A DNA stretch of 64,000 bases from Nonomuraea spiralis (GTDB lineage: Bacteria > Actinomycetota > Actinomycetes > Streptosporangiales > Streptosporangiaceae). The notes below the pieces were generated by a model. The model was given only the letters and a program-made list of their open reading frames with translations. It was not told the origin of the DNA and did no database searches. This document shows positions 41,649-49,678 of the stretch, in pieces (the stretch's first letter is position 1; every line of letters starts with the position of its first letter). Made by a program: the position numbers and the translations under genes. The stretch covers positions 62,001 to 126,000 of the forward strand of contig NZ_BMRC01000009.1 of assembly GCF_014648435.1 (NCBI RefSeq), given 5' to 3'.

Positions 41649-42260
41649 CTACCGCCCTTGCGTTGCCACCGGGTGCCACCGGGCGTCGAGCCGGGCGTGC
41701 CGCATGCGGCCTGTCAGACGGACATGCAGGGTCCCGGGTGTGGTGTCGCGCGGGTCCCTGTCGATCGCCAGGGCGCCGTGCCGTACCGAGAGGTCGCCGG
41801 CGTCCACGGTCATTCCCGGTGCGAGGATCAGGGCCACGTCGCCGCCGCGTACCCGCAGCTCGATGACCAGCTCGGGCGCGGTGCGCACCGCGCCCGTCAG
41901 GTCCAGGGTCACCTCGCACCACGCGGTGCGCACCGCCAGCCGGCGCGGCAGCGTCCACCGGCCGGCGCGGTGCACCGAGCCGTGCCGTTCCTTGATGGTG
42001 AGCAGTTCGGCGGCCGGTCGCGCTGGTGCGCCGCCGGCCGGCGCGGCGATCAGGTCGGCGGTGAGCGGGGCCAGCGCGTCCAGGGTGCGGGCGGTCAGCG
42101 CCGCGCCCAGCCGCTCGTCGAACTCGACCGGGTCGAGCCGGCCGTCCACGACGGCGGTGCGCAGCAGCTCGGCGACCCGGTCGCGGTCCTCGTCGGACGC
42201 GCGCAGGGCGGGTACGGCGCGCCTGCCGGGGCCCTGCCCCCCGGACGCCCGCGTGGTCAA
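41649..42260 (-). CDS. DUF1707 domain protein
   Basis: 203 residues from a TTG that overlaps the P450 stop codon (TTGA). N-terminal DUF1707/SHOCT-like helical domain ('RASDEDRDRVAELLRTAVVDG', 'LDPVEFDERLGAAL'), then a linker and a beta-rich C-terminal domain of the LiaF/DUF2154 type ('SVHRAGRWTLPRRLAVRTAWC', 'VRGGDVALILAPGMTV'). No membrane segment. Function is unknown; DUF1707 proteins are widespread in actinobacteria. The start is uncertain because no ATG or GTG with a ribosome site precedes the domain. Confidence 0.78.
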   Translation of the reverse strand: MTTRASGGQGPGRRAVPALRASDEDRDRVAELLRTAVVDGRLDPVEFDERLGAALTARTLDALAPLTADLIAAPAGGAPARPAAELLTIKERHGSVHRAGRWTLPRRLAVRTAWCEVTLDLTGAVRTAPELVIELRVRGGDVALILAPGMTVDAGDLSVRHGALAIDRDPRDTTPGTLHVRLTGRMRHARLDARWHPVATQGR

Positions 42261-43474
42261 CGGAGGTCCTGGTCCCAGGTGACCGGGAGGCTCTTGACCC
42301 CGTAGATGTCGGCGGTCTCGGGGCGCAGGGCGACCTCCCCGGCCGGTACGGCCAGGCGCAACGACGGGAAGCGGGCGATCAGCGCGGGGAACGCGACGCG
42401 CATCTCGACGCGGGCGAGCTGCTGGCCCAGGCACTGGTGGATGCCGTGGCTGAAGGCCAGGTGGCCGCCGTCCTGCCGGCGCAGGTCGAGCGTGTGGGGG
42501 TCGGGGAAACGTTCGGGGTCGCGGTTGGCGGTGTTGAGGGACAGGATGACCGTCGAACCGGCGGTGATGGTGTGGCCGCCCAGCTCGACGTCCTCCAGCG
42601 CGACCCGGTGGAACTGCTTGGCGACGCTGAGGTACCGCAGCAGCTCCTCGACCGCCTGGTCGATCAGCTCGGGCTCGGCGCGCAGCGCGGCGAGCTGGTC
42701 CGGGTTCTGCAACAGCGCGAACGTGCCCAGCGCCAGCATGTTGGCGGTGGTGTCGAACCCGGCCGACAGCAGGATCAGGGCCATGCCCTGCAACTCCTCG
42801 TCGGTCAGGTCGCTGTCGAGCAGGTCGCTGAGCACGTCGTCGGTCGGGGCGGCGCGCTTGGCGGCCACGAGCTCCGCGAGGTAGCGCTGGGTCGCGAGGT
42901 AGGCCGCGATCAGCTCCTCGTCGCCCACCTCGCCGCCGAGGAACTTGTCGATGTTCTCCTGGAAGAAGCCCCGGTCCTCGTACGGCACGCCCAACAGCTC
43001 GCAGATGATGACGGCCGGGATGGGCTTGGCGAACGCGGTCACCAGGTCGGCGCCCGGTCCGGCCTTCTCCATGGCGTCCAGGTGGGCGGCCGTCACCTGC
43101 TCGACCCGCTCGGTGAGCAGGCGCATCCGGCGTACGGTGAACTTGCCGACCAGCGGCTTGCGGTAGCGGCTGTGCTGCGGGTCGTCCATGAGGAGGAACT
43201 CGCCGGGCGGTGCCGGCGGGACCTCGATGTCGCCGTAGTCGATCAGCGGGTGGTGGCGCATGAGTTCCTTGCGCGAGCTGAACCTCGGGTCGGCCAGGAT
43301 CGACCGGGCCAGGTCGTAGCCGGTGACCAGCCAGCCCTGGTGCCCGCTGGGGAAGGGGAAGCGGCTGATCGGGCCGTGCTCGCGGGCCTCGACCAGGCCC
43401 TTGGGCGGGTCGAAGGGGCAGCCGGACTCACGTGCCGTCGGCATCGGGGTGACGGTGTGAACGGACTCAGTCAT
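42257..43474 (-). CDS. Cytochrome P450
   Basis: 405 residues, soluble bacterial class I P450. I-helix oxygen-binding motif 'LLSAGFDTTANML', K-helix region 'AVEELLRYLSVAKQFHRVA', and heme loop 'FSHGIHQCLGQQLAR' with Cys348 as axial ligand. ATG with AAGGA at 5 nt. It lies 51 nt after the ABC-2 permease on the same strand and overlaps the DUF1707 gene by 4 nt. No ferredoxin gene is adjacent. CYP105/107-like hydroxylases of this type modify small molecules; a link with the exporter operon (detoxify and pump out) is inference. Confidence 0.94.
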   Translation of the reverse strand: MTESVHTVTPMPTARESGCPFDPPKGLVEAREHGPISRFPFPSGHQGWLVTGYDLARSILADPRFSSRKELMRHHPLIDYGDIEVPPAPPGEFLLMDDPQHSRYRKPLVGKFTVRRMRLLTERVEQVTAAHLDAMEKAGPGADLVTAFAKPIPAVIICELLGVPYEDRGFFQENIDKFLGGEVGDEELIAAYLATQRYLAELVAAKRAAPTDDVLSDLLDSDLTDEELQGMALILLSAGFDTTANMLALGTFALLQNPDQLAALRAEPELIDQAVEELLRYLSVAKQFHRVALEDVELGGHTITAGSTVILSLNTANRDPERFPDPHTLDLRRQDGGHLAFSHGIHQCLGQQLARVEMRVAFPALIARFPSLRLAVPAGEVALRPETADIYGVKSLPVTWDQDLR

Positions 43475-43525
43475 GATCTTCCTTGTCTCGCGAAGGGGTT
43501 TGCCGGGGGATCGGACCCGTACCGG

Positions 43526-44290
43526 CTAGGAGATCTTGCGGCGGTAGGTGTTCATGGCGAAGGCGTACGCGACGACGAGGATGCCGACGCACCAGGCGAG
43601 GGCGATCCAGATGTCGTTGCCGATGGGCTGCTCGGTGAACAGGGCGCGGATGGCGTTGACGATCGAGGTCACCGGCTGGTTCTCGGCGAAGACGCGCACC
43701 ACGGTGGGCATGGTGTCGGTGGGCACGAACGCCGAGCTGAGGAACGGCAGGAAGATGAGCGGGTAGGAGAACGCGCTCGCGCCCTCCATGGTCTTGGCCG
43801 TCAGGCCGGGGATGACGGCGATCCAGGTCAGCGCCAGGGTGAACAGGGTCAGGATGCCCGCGACCGACAACCACCCCAGCACTCCCGCCGACGAGCGGAA
43901 GCCCATCAGCAGGGCGACGAGCACGACGACCGCGAGCGAGATCAGGTTGGCGATCAGCGAGGTCAGCACGTGCGCCCACAACACCGCCGAGCGCGCGATC
44001 GGCATGGACTGGAAGCGCTCGAAGATGCCGCCCTTCATGTCGGTGAACAGCCGGAACGCGGTGTAGGCGATGCCCGAGGCGACCGTGATGAGCAGGATGC
44101 CGGGCAGCAGGTAGTTCACGTACGAGTCCGCCCCGGTCTTGATCGCGCCGCCGAAGACGTAGACGAACATCAGCATCATGGCGATCGGCATGACCGCGGT
44201 TGTGACGATGGTGTCCACGCTGCGGCTGATGTGCCGCAGGGATCGTCCGAGCAGGGTGGTGGTGTCGGCGAGGAAGTGCTTGCTCATCAT
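43526..44290 (-). CDS. ABC-2 type transporter permease (DrrB-like)
   Basis: 254 residues with six predicted membrane segments. ABC-2 features include 'DTIVTTAVMPIAMMLMFVYVFG', 'YLLPGILLITVASGIAYTAF', 'GIFERFQSMPIARSAVLWAHV' and 'LPFLSSAFVPTDTMP'. The start ATGATG overlaps the ATPase stop; the second ATG (44287) is equally possible. Forms an exporter with the upstream ATPase, of the daunorubicin-resistance DrrAB type. Confidence 0.92.
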   Translation of the reverse strand: MMSKHFLADTTTLLGRSLRHISRSVDTIVTTAVMPIAMMLMFVYVFGGAIKTGADSYVNYLLPGILLITVASGIAYTAFRLFTDMKGGIFERFQSMPIARSAVLWAHVLTSLIANLISLAVVVLVALLMGFRSSAGVLGWLSVAGILTLFTLALTWIAVIPGLTAKTMEGASAFSYPLIFLPFLSSAFVPTDTMPTVVRVFAENQPVTSIVNAIRALFTEQPIGNDIWIALAWCVGILVVAYAFAMNTYRRKIS

Positions 44291-45087
44291 CGTTCCTGAT
44301 TCGTTCGTGCCGGCGCCGCGTCGCCGCCGTTGGCGCCGACGAGCGTGAGGAAGACGTCCTCCAGGGTCGGCTGCTTCTCGACGTACTCGACCTTGGCGGG
44401 CGGGAGCAGTTGCTTGAGTTCGGCGAGGGTGCCGTTGACGATGATCCGGCCCTCGTGGAGGATCGCGATCCGGTCGGCGAGTTGTTCGGCCTCGTCCAGG
44501 TACTGCGTGGTGAGCAGCACCGTCGTGCCCTGGGCGGCGAGCTCCTTGACGGCCTGCCACACCTCGATGCGCGCCTGGGGGTCGAGGCCGGTCGTGGGCT
44601 CGTCGAGGAAGATGACCGGCGGGTCGCCGATGAGGCTCATCGCGATGTCGAGGCGGCGGCGCATGCCGCCCGAGTACGTCGCCGCCTTCCGCCCGCCCGC
44701 GTCGGTCAGCGAGAACCGGGCGAGCAGGTCGTCGGCGATCCGGCCGGGGTCCTTGAGGTGGCGCAACCGGGCGACCAGCATGAGGTTCTCCCGCCCGCTG
44801 AGGATCTCGTCCACGGCGGCGAACTGCCCGGTCAGGCTGATGGACGCCCGTACGTCCGCCGCCTGCCCGGCGACGTCCAGGCCGTTGACGCTGGCGGTCC
44901 CGGCGTCGGCCTTGAGCAGCGTGGACAGGATCTTCACCAGCGTGGTCTTGCCCGCGCCGTTCGAGCCGAGCAGGGCGAAGATGCTGCCCCGCGCCACGTC
45001 GAAGTCCACGCCGCGCAGCACGCGCAGCTCCTTGTACGACTTCTCCAGGCCCTGGACCCGGATCACCTGGGCACGCTGTGCCGTCAT
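44287..45087 (-). CDS. ABC transporter ATP-binding protein (DrrA-like)
   Basis: 266 residues; the ATG shares a base with the TGA of the DUF1048 gene. Walker A 'LLGSNGAGKTTLVKIL', Q-loop, signature 'YSGGMRRRLDIAMSLIG', Walker B 'PPVIFLDEPTTGLD', and the H-loop replaced by Gln ('VLLTTQYLDEAEQL'), as usual in DrrA. C-terminal 'DVFLTLVGANG' is the DrrA-family tail. Energises the ABC-2 permease; probable drug or lipid export, controlled by the PadR protein at the head of the operon. Confidence 0.93.
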   Translation of the reverse strand: MTAQRAQVIRVQGLEKSYKELRVLRGVDFDVARGSIFALLGSNGAGKTTLVKILSTLLKADAGTASVNGLDVAGQAADVRASISLTGQFAAVDEILSGRENLMLVARLRHLKDPGRIADDLLARFSLTDAGGRKAATYSGGMRRRLDIAMSLIGDPPVIFLDEPTTGLDPQARIEVWQAVKELAAQGTTVLLTTQYLDEAEQLADRIAILHEGRIIVNGTLAELKQLLPPAKVEYVEKQPTLEDVFLTLVGANGGDAAPARTNQER

Positions 45088-45500
45088 CACACTGTCCCTT
45101 CTCGTCTTGCTGGGTCTTCGCCGGCGGCGCGGTCGATGGCGCTGGTGAAGCGGTTGCGCTCCTTGGCCCGCCACTGTCCGACCGGGTAGTTGGCCACGAA
45201 CGCCTCGACGAACTCCACGGGGTCCGCGCCGAAGATGTCGCGGACCGGGGTGCCGTCGGCCACGCTCTGTTCGAACAGTTCGGCGAGGTCCTCGTACATC
45301 GCCATCGCGCCGGCGCCGTCGGCCGGGCCGAGGAGCATCAGGTAGCGCTCCAGCGCGTCGGCCGCCGTGCGGTAGTTCTCGGGAAGTTGCTTGATTCGTG
45401 CCTTGTACTGCCGGTAGCGCCTCTTGTCCTCCAGCGGCCCGGTGACGATCTCCAGGTACTGCAGGTAGCGGCTCTTCGGCTCGTTCGCCTCTGGGGTCAT
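45087..45500 (-). CDS. DUF1048 family protein
   Basis: 137 residues, all-alpha, cytoplasmic ('RRYRQYKARIKQLPENYRTAA', 'YEDLAELFEQSVADGTPVRDIFGADPVEFV'). DUF1048 proteins almost always sit next to a PadR regulator and a drug-type ABC transporter, as here; the molecular role is not established. ATG with AAGGAGG at about 9 nt; that site lies inside the end of the PadR gene. Confidence 0.88.
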   Translation of the reverse strand: MTPEANEPKSRYLQYLEIVTGPLEDKRRYRQYKARIKQLPENYRTAADALERYLMLLGPADGAGAMAMYEDLAELFEQSVADGTPVRDIFGADPVEFVEAFVANYPVGQWRAKERNRFTSAIDRAAGEDPARREGTV

Positions 45501-45502
45501 GT

Positions 45503-45832
45503 CTACTCGCCTCCTTCGCGGAGCTGTTCGAGCCTTTCGGCCAGGAAGCTCCAGTTCCTCCAGAACTCGTCGAGGTACGCCCGTCCCTGAGTGTTCAGGG
45601 AGTACACCTTGCGCGGCGGACCCTTCTCGGACGGGACCTTCCGCACGTCGACGAATCCGCGCTGCTCGATCCGGACCAGTAGCGCGTAGACGGTGCCCTC
45701 GGCGATGTCGGAGAAGCCTCGCTCGCGCAGCCACGCCGTGATCTCATAGCCGTACGCGGGCCGGCCGGACAGGATCGCCAGGACGATGCCCTCCAGCGTT
45801 CCCTTGAGCATCTCCGTCAGCTGCTTGCCCAC
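45503..45832 (-). CDS. PadR family transcriptional regulator
   Basis: 109 residues. Winged helix domain 'LAILSGRPAYGYEITAWL', recognition region 'GFSDIAEGTVYALLVRIEQRG', wing 'GPPRKVYSLNTQGRAYL', and a short C-terminal dimerisation helix (PadR-s1 type). GTG start with AAGGGGGG 6-7 nt upstream; the frame is open for another 19 codons but that part overlaps the operator-like repeats. PadR proteins repress their own operon and are released by the exported drug. Downstream genes: DUF1048, ABC ATPase and permease, P450, DUF1707. Confidence 0.92.
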   Translation of the reverse strand: MGKQLTEMLKGTLEGIVLAILSGRPAYGYEITAWLRERGFSDIAEGTVYALLVRIEQRGFVDVRKVPSEKGPPRKVYSLNTQGRAYLDEFWRNWSFLAERLEQLREGGE

Positions 45833-45861
45833 GGAACACCCCCCTTGAGCTACTACTCGGT

Positions 45862-45910
45862 GTTGCTGACTACTGGTACAAAGTAACACTGACTACTGGT
45901 ACTTAGCAAC
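45862..45910 (-). promoter_or_regulatory. Repeat-rich operator/promoter candidate of the PadR operon
   Basis: Two exact 13-bp direct repeats TGACTACTGGTAC (45867-45879 and 45890-45902, 23-bp period) are bracketed by an inverted pair GTTGCT (45862-45867) and AGCAAC (45905-45910). The block starts 30 nt upstream of the PadR start codon and is AT-richer than its surroundings. Autoregulatory binding by PadR is the simplest reading. Confidence 0.55.
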
Positions 45911-46157
45911 GGTGAATAGCGAGGGGGTTGCGGTCACTCAGAGGAGGCGGGGGGCGGTCCTCGGGCGCGCCGACGTGGGCGCGGGGGAGCCGCCGGCGGC
46001 GCCGGGCGCCGCGATCGCTGAACTGTTCATGCGTCAACCATCGACGGTCGCGCTGACATGGGGCTGTCGCCGTGCTGACACGGCGCTGCCACGGCCGCGA
46101 CGGTTGTCAGGACGCGGCTCGTCGCTCGGTACGAGGCTCTGCGGGTGGGGGAGTCGG
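45911..46157. other. 247-nt intergenic region without recognised features
   Basis: Between the PadR operator region and the stop of the methyltransferase gene, both on minus. GC rich; no start-codon/Shine-Dalgarno combination leading a credible gene, and no clear repeat. Confidence 0.4.
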
Positions 46158-46997
46158 TCAGTCCTTGACGGCCAGTCCGCCGTACATCGAGACCATGGAG
46201 TCCTCCACGGGGAACAACTGCTCGTCCGGCCGCCAGTGGTGCACCGGCACCACACCCGGCTCGATCAGCCGGAACCCGTCGAAGAATTCCTCGATCTGCG
46301 CCCGGGTGCGGGCCTTGGACATGATGCCGCGGCGGTTGTACTGGGCCACGGCCTCGCTCACCAGCTTGCCGGGCGCGCTGTCGAGCGTGATGGTGGAAAG
46401 GGCCAGGAAGCTGCCCGCGGGCAGCGGCTTCATCAGGCGTTCGATGATCGCGCGGACGTCGTCCTCGTCGGGGATGAAGTGCACCACGGCGATCAGGCAC
46501 AGCGCGACGGGACGGGCGAAGTCGAAGGTGTCGCGGACCTCGGGCGAGTCGATGATGGCGTCCGGGTCGTTCAGGTCGGCCTGGATGTAGCGGGTCCTGC
46601 CCTCCGGCGAGCTGGTCAGCAGGGCGCGGGCGTGCACGAGGACGAGCGGGTCGTTGTCCACGTAGATGATGCGCGCGGCCGGATCGGCCTGCTGGGCCAC
46701 CTCGTGCAGGTTGGGCGAGGTGGGCAGCCCGGTGCCGATGTCGATGAACTGGTCGACGCCGCGCTCGGCCGCCAGGTAGCGGGTCACCCTGACCATGAAG
46801 TCGCGGTTGGCTCGTACGGACGTCGGCATGTACGGGGCGATCTTGATGACGTCCTCGGCGGCCGTGCGGTCGGCCTGGAAGTTGTCCTTGCCTCCGAGGA
46901 GGTAGTCGTAGACGCGCGCCGAGTGCGGCACGTTCGTCTTGAGATCGACCTGCCGGTCCTCGGCCACCCCCGCACCTCCGTGTTGATCAACCGCCAT
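46158..46997 (-). CDS. SAM-dependent methyltransferase (Methyltransf_19/DUF574 type)
   Basis: 279 residues. Family hallmarks are the N-terminal 'SARVYDYLLGGKDNFQADR', motif I 'QFIDIGTGLPTSPNLHEV', and acidic motif II 'IIYVDNDPLVLVHARAL'. Later motifs are 'ALCLIAVVHFIPDEDD' and 'SFLALSTITLDS'. This family is greatly expanded in actinomycetes, often several dozen per genome, and its substrates are unknown. ATG at 46997 was preferred over an upstream start 20 codons earlier because the family begins near here. Monocistronic by position; divergent from the damaged phosphotransferase gene. Confidence 0.92.
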   Translation of the reverse strand: MAVDQHGGAGVAEDRQVDLKTNVPHSARVYDYLLGGKDNFQADRTAAEDVIKIAPYMPTSVRANRDFMVRVTRYLAAERGVDQFIDIGTGLPTSPNLHEVAQQADPAARIIYVDNDPLVLVHARALLTSSPEGRTRYIQADLNDPDAIIDSPEVRDTFDFARPVALCLIAVVHFIPDEDDVRAIIERLMKPLPAGSFLALSTITLDSAPGKLVSEAVAQYNRRGIMSKARTRAQIEEFFDGFRLIEPGVVPVHHWRPDEQLFPVEDSMVSMYGGLAVKD

Positions 46998-47125
46998 ATG
47001 CCCTACGTTATCGGGATTTAGGCGTCGAGATCTGGCGAATCGCACCTGGAACATCAACCTCCGCCTCCATCCTCGGACACGGCCCGGACGGGCGGACGGA
47101 CGCCGTACGGTTATCGTTGCTCCGC

Positions 47126-47571
47126 ATGACTCACGCCGAGATCGAGATCAATGCCCGGCTGGTCCGGGATCTGCTCCGCGACCAGCACCCCGACCTGGCC
47201 GATCACCCCGTGCGGCTCGGCGCGCGCGGCTGGGACAACCAGCTCTGGAGGCTCGGCGACGACCTCGCCGTACGGATGCCCTGGGCGACGCGGGACGCGG
47301 ACGCGCTGCTGCGCAAGGAGCACACCTGGCTGCCCGCCCTCGCGCCGGGCCTTCCGCTGCCGGTGCCCGTCCCGCAGCGCCTCGGCGAGCCCTCCGCGCG
47401 CTACCCGCGCCCCTGGATCGTCACCACCTGGGTGCCCGGCGAGCCCGCCGACCGGGCCCCGTCACGCGCGGCACGGCGGCCGACGTACGCGGCCGTCCGG
47501 GCGGCAAGCCCACCTGGGGCCCGCCCGCCCACGCCGCGCTGCGCCGCCTCACCGAAACGGCCCGCCGCTGA
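47126..47571 (+). pseudogene. Aminoglycoside phosphotransferase (APH) family pseudogene, frameshifted and internally deleted
   Basis: The first 110 or so codons read as a normal APH N-lobe: 'HAEIEINARLVRDLLRDQHP', 'WDNQLWRLGDDLAVRMPW', 'LLRKEHTWLPAL' and 'IVTTWVPGEPADRAP'. At the C run ending at 47460 one base seems lost; the frame shifted by one then continues as 'VTRGTAADVRG' and jumps to 'GGKPTWGPPAHAAL', which looks like the extreme C-terminal tail of the same family, ending at TGA 47569-47571. The whole catalytic core (HGDLxxxN brace and DFG-like metal loop) is missing. Two lesions make this non-functional. Confidence 0.8.
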
Positions 47572-47651
47572 CCGGTCGCGCCCGGGGTGGTCCAGGCGGT
47601 CAGGCGAGCCGATACTGCTTGTTGACATTTGTTCTGGACGACAGGTGGAGT

Positions 47652-48656
47652 ATGTGGCGCTTTCACTTCACAGGTAAGGATCTGGCCCGGTTACGGTTCG
47701 AGGCGTCGCCGGGCCCCGTCATGGAGTCCTGGTTCGCCCTCAACGTCATGGCCAGGCGGCGGCCCGGGGCGCTGTTCGAGCCGTGGCGGCGGAACGTACG
47801 GGTCCGCGACTCCCTACGCCTGCTGGGCGGCCTGGCGCAGGGCGTTCATCCGCTTGACGTGTTCACCCTCGCGGGAGCGGGGGCGCACGTCGAGGAGGGC
47901 CTGGACCGGTTCCTGGGCGTAGGCGCCGACTCGGTGCGCGCGGAGCTCGACACCTGGGGGCAGTTCGGCGACCTGCCGTCCTGGTCCAAGCTCCTGCCCG
48001 ACGACGCCGAGACACGCAGGCACTTCGCGGCGGCCCTGCGGGAGACGCACACCGCCCTGCTCGGCCCGTACGGTGATCCGCTGCGCGCGCACCTGGAGGC
48101 GGAGGTCACCGCCCGCGCGGGCGTCATGGTACGGGGAGGCGCCGAACGGCTGCTCTCGACGCTCCACCCCGACCTGGTCTGGCGGGACATGACGCTGGAC
48201 GTGACCACCCGCTTCACCTCACTCACGCTCGACGTGCACCTGAACGGGCGGGGGCTGGTGCTGATCCCCTCCGTCTTCTGCCGGCTGCCCCTGTTCAGCT
48301 ACGACAGCTTCCGCCCCGACGACGCGCCGGTGTTGTTCTATCCCGCCCTGCGCGACCCCGCCCACGCCTTCGCACTGTGGGGACAGCGGGCCGCGGGCGC
48401 GCCGCAGCGGGCGGGCGCGCTCGGCGCCCTGCTCGGCGCGACCCGCGCGGCCGTCCTGGAGGAAGTGGGCCGTGGCTGCACGACCACGCACCTGGCCAGG
48501 AAGCTGTCCATCTCGGCCGCGACCGCCAGCCATCATGTGGCGATCCTGCGGGACAGCGGTCTCGTCATCTCCCGCAGGCAGGGCGGCTCGGTACTGCACC
48601 TGCCGACACCGCTCGGCCTGGCCCTGCTGAACGGCACCCTCTCCGGGCCGAACTGA
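47652..48656 (+). CDS. DUF5937/ArsR-like helix-turn-helix regulator
   Basis: 334 residues. The long N-terminal region (1-245, 'RLRFEASPGPVMESWFALNVM') is the DUF5937 sensor-like domain. The C-terminal winged helix is ArsR-like ('TTTHLARKLSISAATASHHVAILRDSGLV', about 280-325). The ATG follows GGTGGAG closely. Actinomycete genomes carry many of these. A perfect palindrome lies 24 nt after its stop, upstream of the secreted-protein gene, and may be its target (inference). Confidence 0.88.
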   Translation: MWRFHFTGKDLARLRFEASPGPVMESWFALNVMARRRPGALFEPWRRNVRVRDSLRLLGGLAQGVHPLDVFTLAGAGAHVEEGLDRFLGVGADSVRAELDTWGQFGDLPSWSKLLPDDAETRRHFAAALRETHTALLGPYGDPLRAHLEAEVTARAGVMVRGGAERLLSTLHPDLVWRDMTLDVTTRFTSLTLDVHLNGRGLVLIPSVFCRLPLFSYDSFRPDDAPVLFYPALRDPAHAFALWGQRAAGAPQRAGALGALLGATRAAVLEEVGRGCTTTHLARKLSISAATASHHVAILRDSGLVISRRQGGSVLHLPTPLGLALLNGTLSGPN

Positions 48657-48679
48657 GCGGGACCGCCGCCACCGCGGGC

Positions 48680-48717
48680 TTTCGACCACGGTCGAAACCC
48701 TTACCGGCCGCAAGGGT
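48680..48717. promoter_or_regulatory. Two adjacent palindromes upstream of a secreted-protein gene
   Basis: TTTCGACCACGGTCGAAA (48680-48697) is a perfect palindrome with 8-bp arms and a 2-nt centre. Directly abutting it, ACCCTT (48697-48702) and AAGGGT (48712-48717) form a second inverted repeat. They lie between the HTH gene stop and the next ATG (52 nt downstream). Operator is favoured over terminator because there is no T tract and the spacing is short. Confidence 0.5.
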
Positions 48718-48768
48718 GGCAGCCCGACCATCGTCGTAGCAGAAACCCCCACCGAAGGGACACGCTCG

Positions 48769-49224
48769 ATGAACGTCGCAGGAACCGCTCTCAAGACGGC
48801 CGTACTCTCGGCGGCCATGGTGGTGATGGCCGCCACGGCCACCACCGGCACCGCTCTGGCCACGACGGCGGCCCCGCCGGCCTCGTGCCCGACCATGCGC
48901 AACCCGGTCAACGCCACGAACACCGTGACCCGGAAGCAGAAGGCCATGCCCAACAGCCAGACCCTGGAGCTGCGATCGGGCACGATCAGCGGCCTCGAGT
49001 ACGTGTGGGGGCGCATCCTGAACTCCAAGGACGGCGACGCCGTCTGGGTCGACTACTCGATCGACGGCGGAGCCAACTGGCGGCAGTGCGACCTGCGGAC
49101 GCTCAGCGGTGGCGTGAACTACGGCTACGGGCTGCTGACCAGCTCCAGCTCCAACGTCTGCATGCGGGCCGGCGCTCGTCCCAAGGGAGGCGCCGTCTCC
49201 TACCTGACCGCCTGGTGGTGCTAG
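48769..49224 (+). CDS. Small secreted Cys-containing protein of unknown function
   Basis: 151 residues; ATG with GAAGGGA upstream. Sec signal about 1-31 (…TGTALATTAA). Mature part about 120 residues, beta-rich, with four Cys ('ASCPTM', 'WRQCDLR', 'SNVCMRAG' and the C-terminal residue 'AWWC'), probably two disulfides. 'AVWVDYSIDGGANWRQC' and 'YLTAWWC' resemble small secreted spore- or aerial-growth-associated proteins of actinomycetes, but I do not recognise a named family. Preceded by a strong palindromic element. Confidence 0.8.
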   Translation: MNVAGTALKTAVLSAAMVVMAATATTGTALATTAAPPASCPTMRNPVNATNTVTRKQKAMPNSQTLELRSGTISGLEYVWGRILNSKDGDAVWVDYSIDGGANWRQCDLRTLSGGVNYGYGLLTSSSSNVCMRAGARPKGGAVSYLTAWWC

Positions 49225-49286
49225 GAAGCCGGGTCCGGCCTCGCCACCACGCCCGGCCGCCGGGAAGCGCCAGGTGCCGCCCGGCG

Positions 49287-49655
49287 TCAGCGGCCGATCA
49301 GCGTGGTGGCCAGGCGGCGCAGGCGTTCGCGCAGGTCGGGGGCGTGCGGACCGCGCGTCAGGAGGAGCTGGTGCACCGCGCCGACCAGGGCGAGGGCGAG
49401 TGAGGCGGTGTCGGCGTCGGACGCGACGCGGCCGAGTCGTCGTTCGGCGTCCAGGTAGGCGGTGAACAGGCGTTCGGCCGCGTCCAGCTCAAGGGTGCCG
49501 TCGTCGAGCGCCTCGCCCAGCCGGGTCACGAGCGAGGGTCTGGCCAGCACGAGGCCCGCGAGCGCCATGAGGTTGCCGGTGAGCAGCGTCTCGACCGCCG
49601 CCATCAGGTTGTCCACGACGGTCGCGGTGCCCACCCGTCCGGGCAGGTCTCCCAT
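49287..49655 (-). pseudogene. TetR-type regulator remnant, C-terminal ligand domain only
   Basis: 122 codons from an ATG with GGAG just upstream. The sequence ('TATVVDNLMAAVETLLTGNLMALAGLVLARPSL', 'LDAAERLFTAYLDAERRLGRV', 'LALALVGAVHQLLL') is a helical TetR C-terminal domain. The roughly 60-residue N-terminal HTH is absent; upstream DNA in all frames is the secreted-protein gene, whose stop is 24 nt away. Either a truncated pseudogene or, less likely, a translated dominant-negative/ligand-binding fragment. Confidence 0.6.
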
Positions 49656-49678
49656 GCTCTCCGTCGCCGCCCGCGCCG

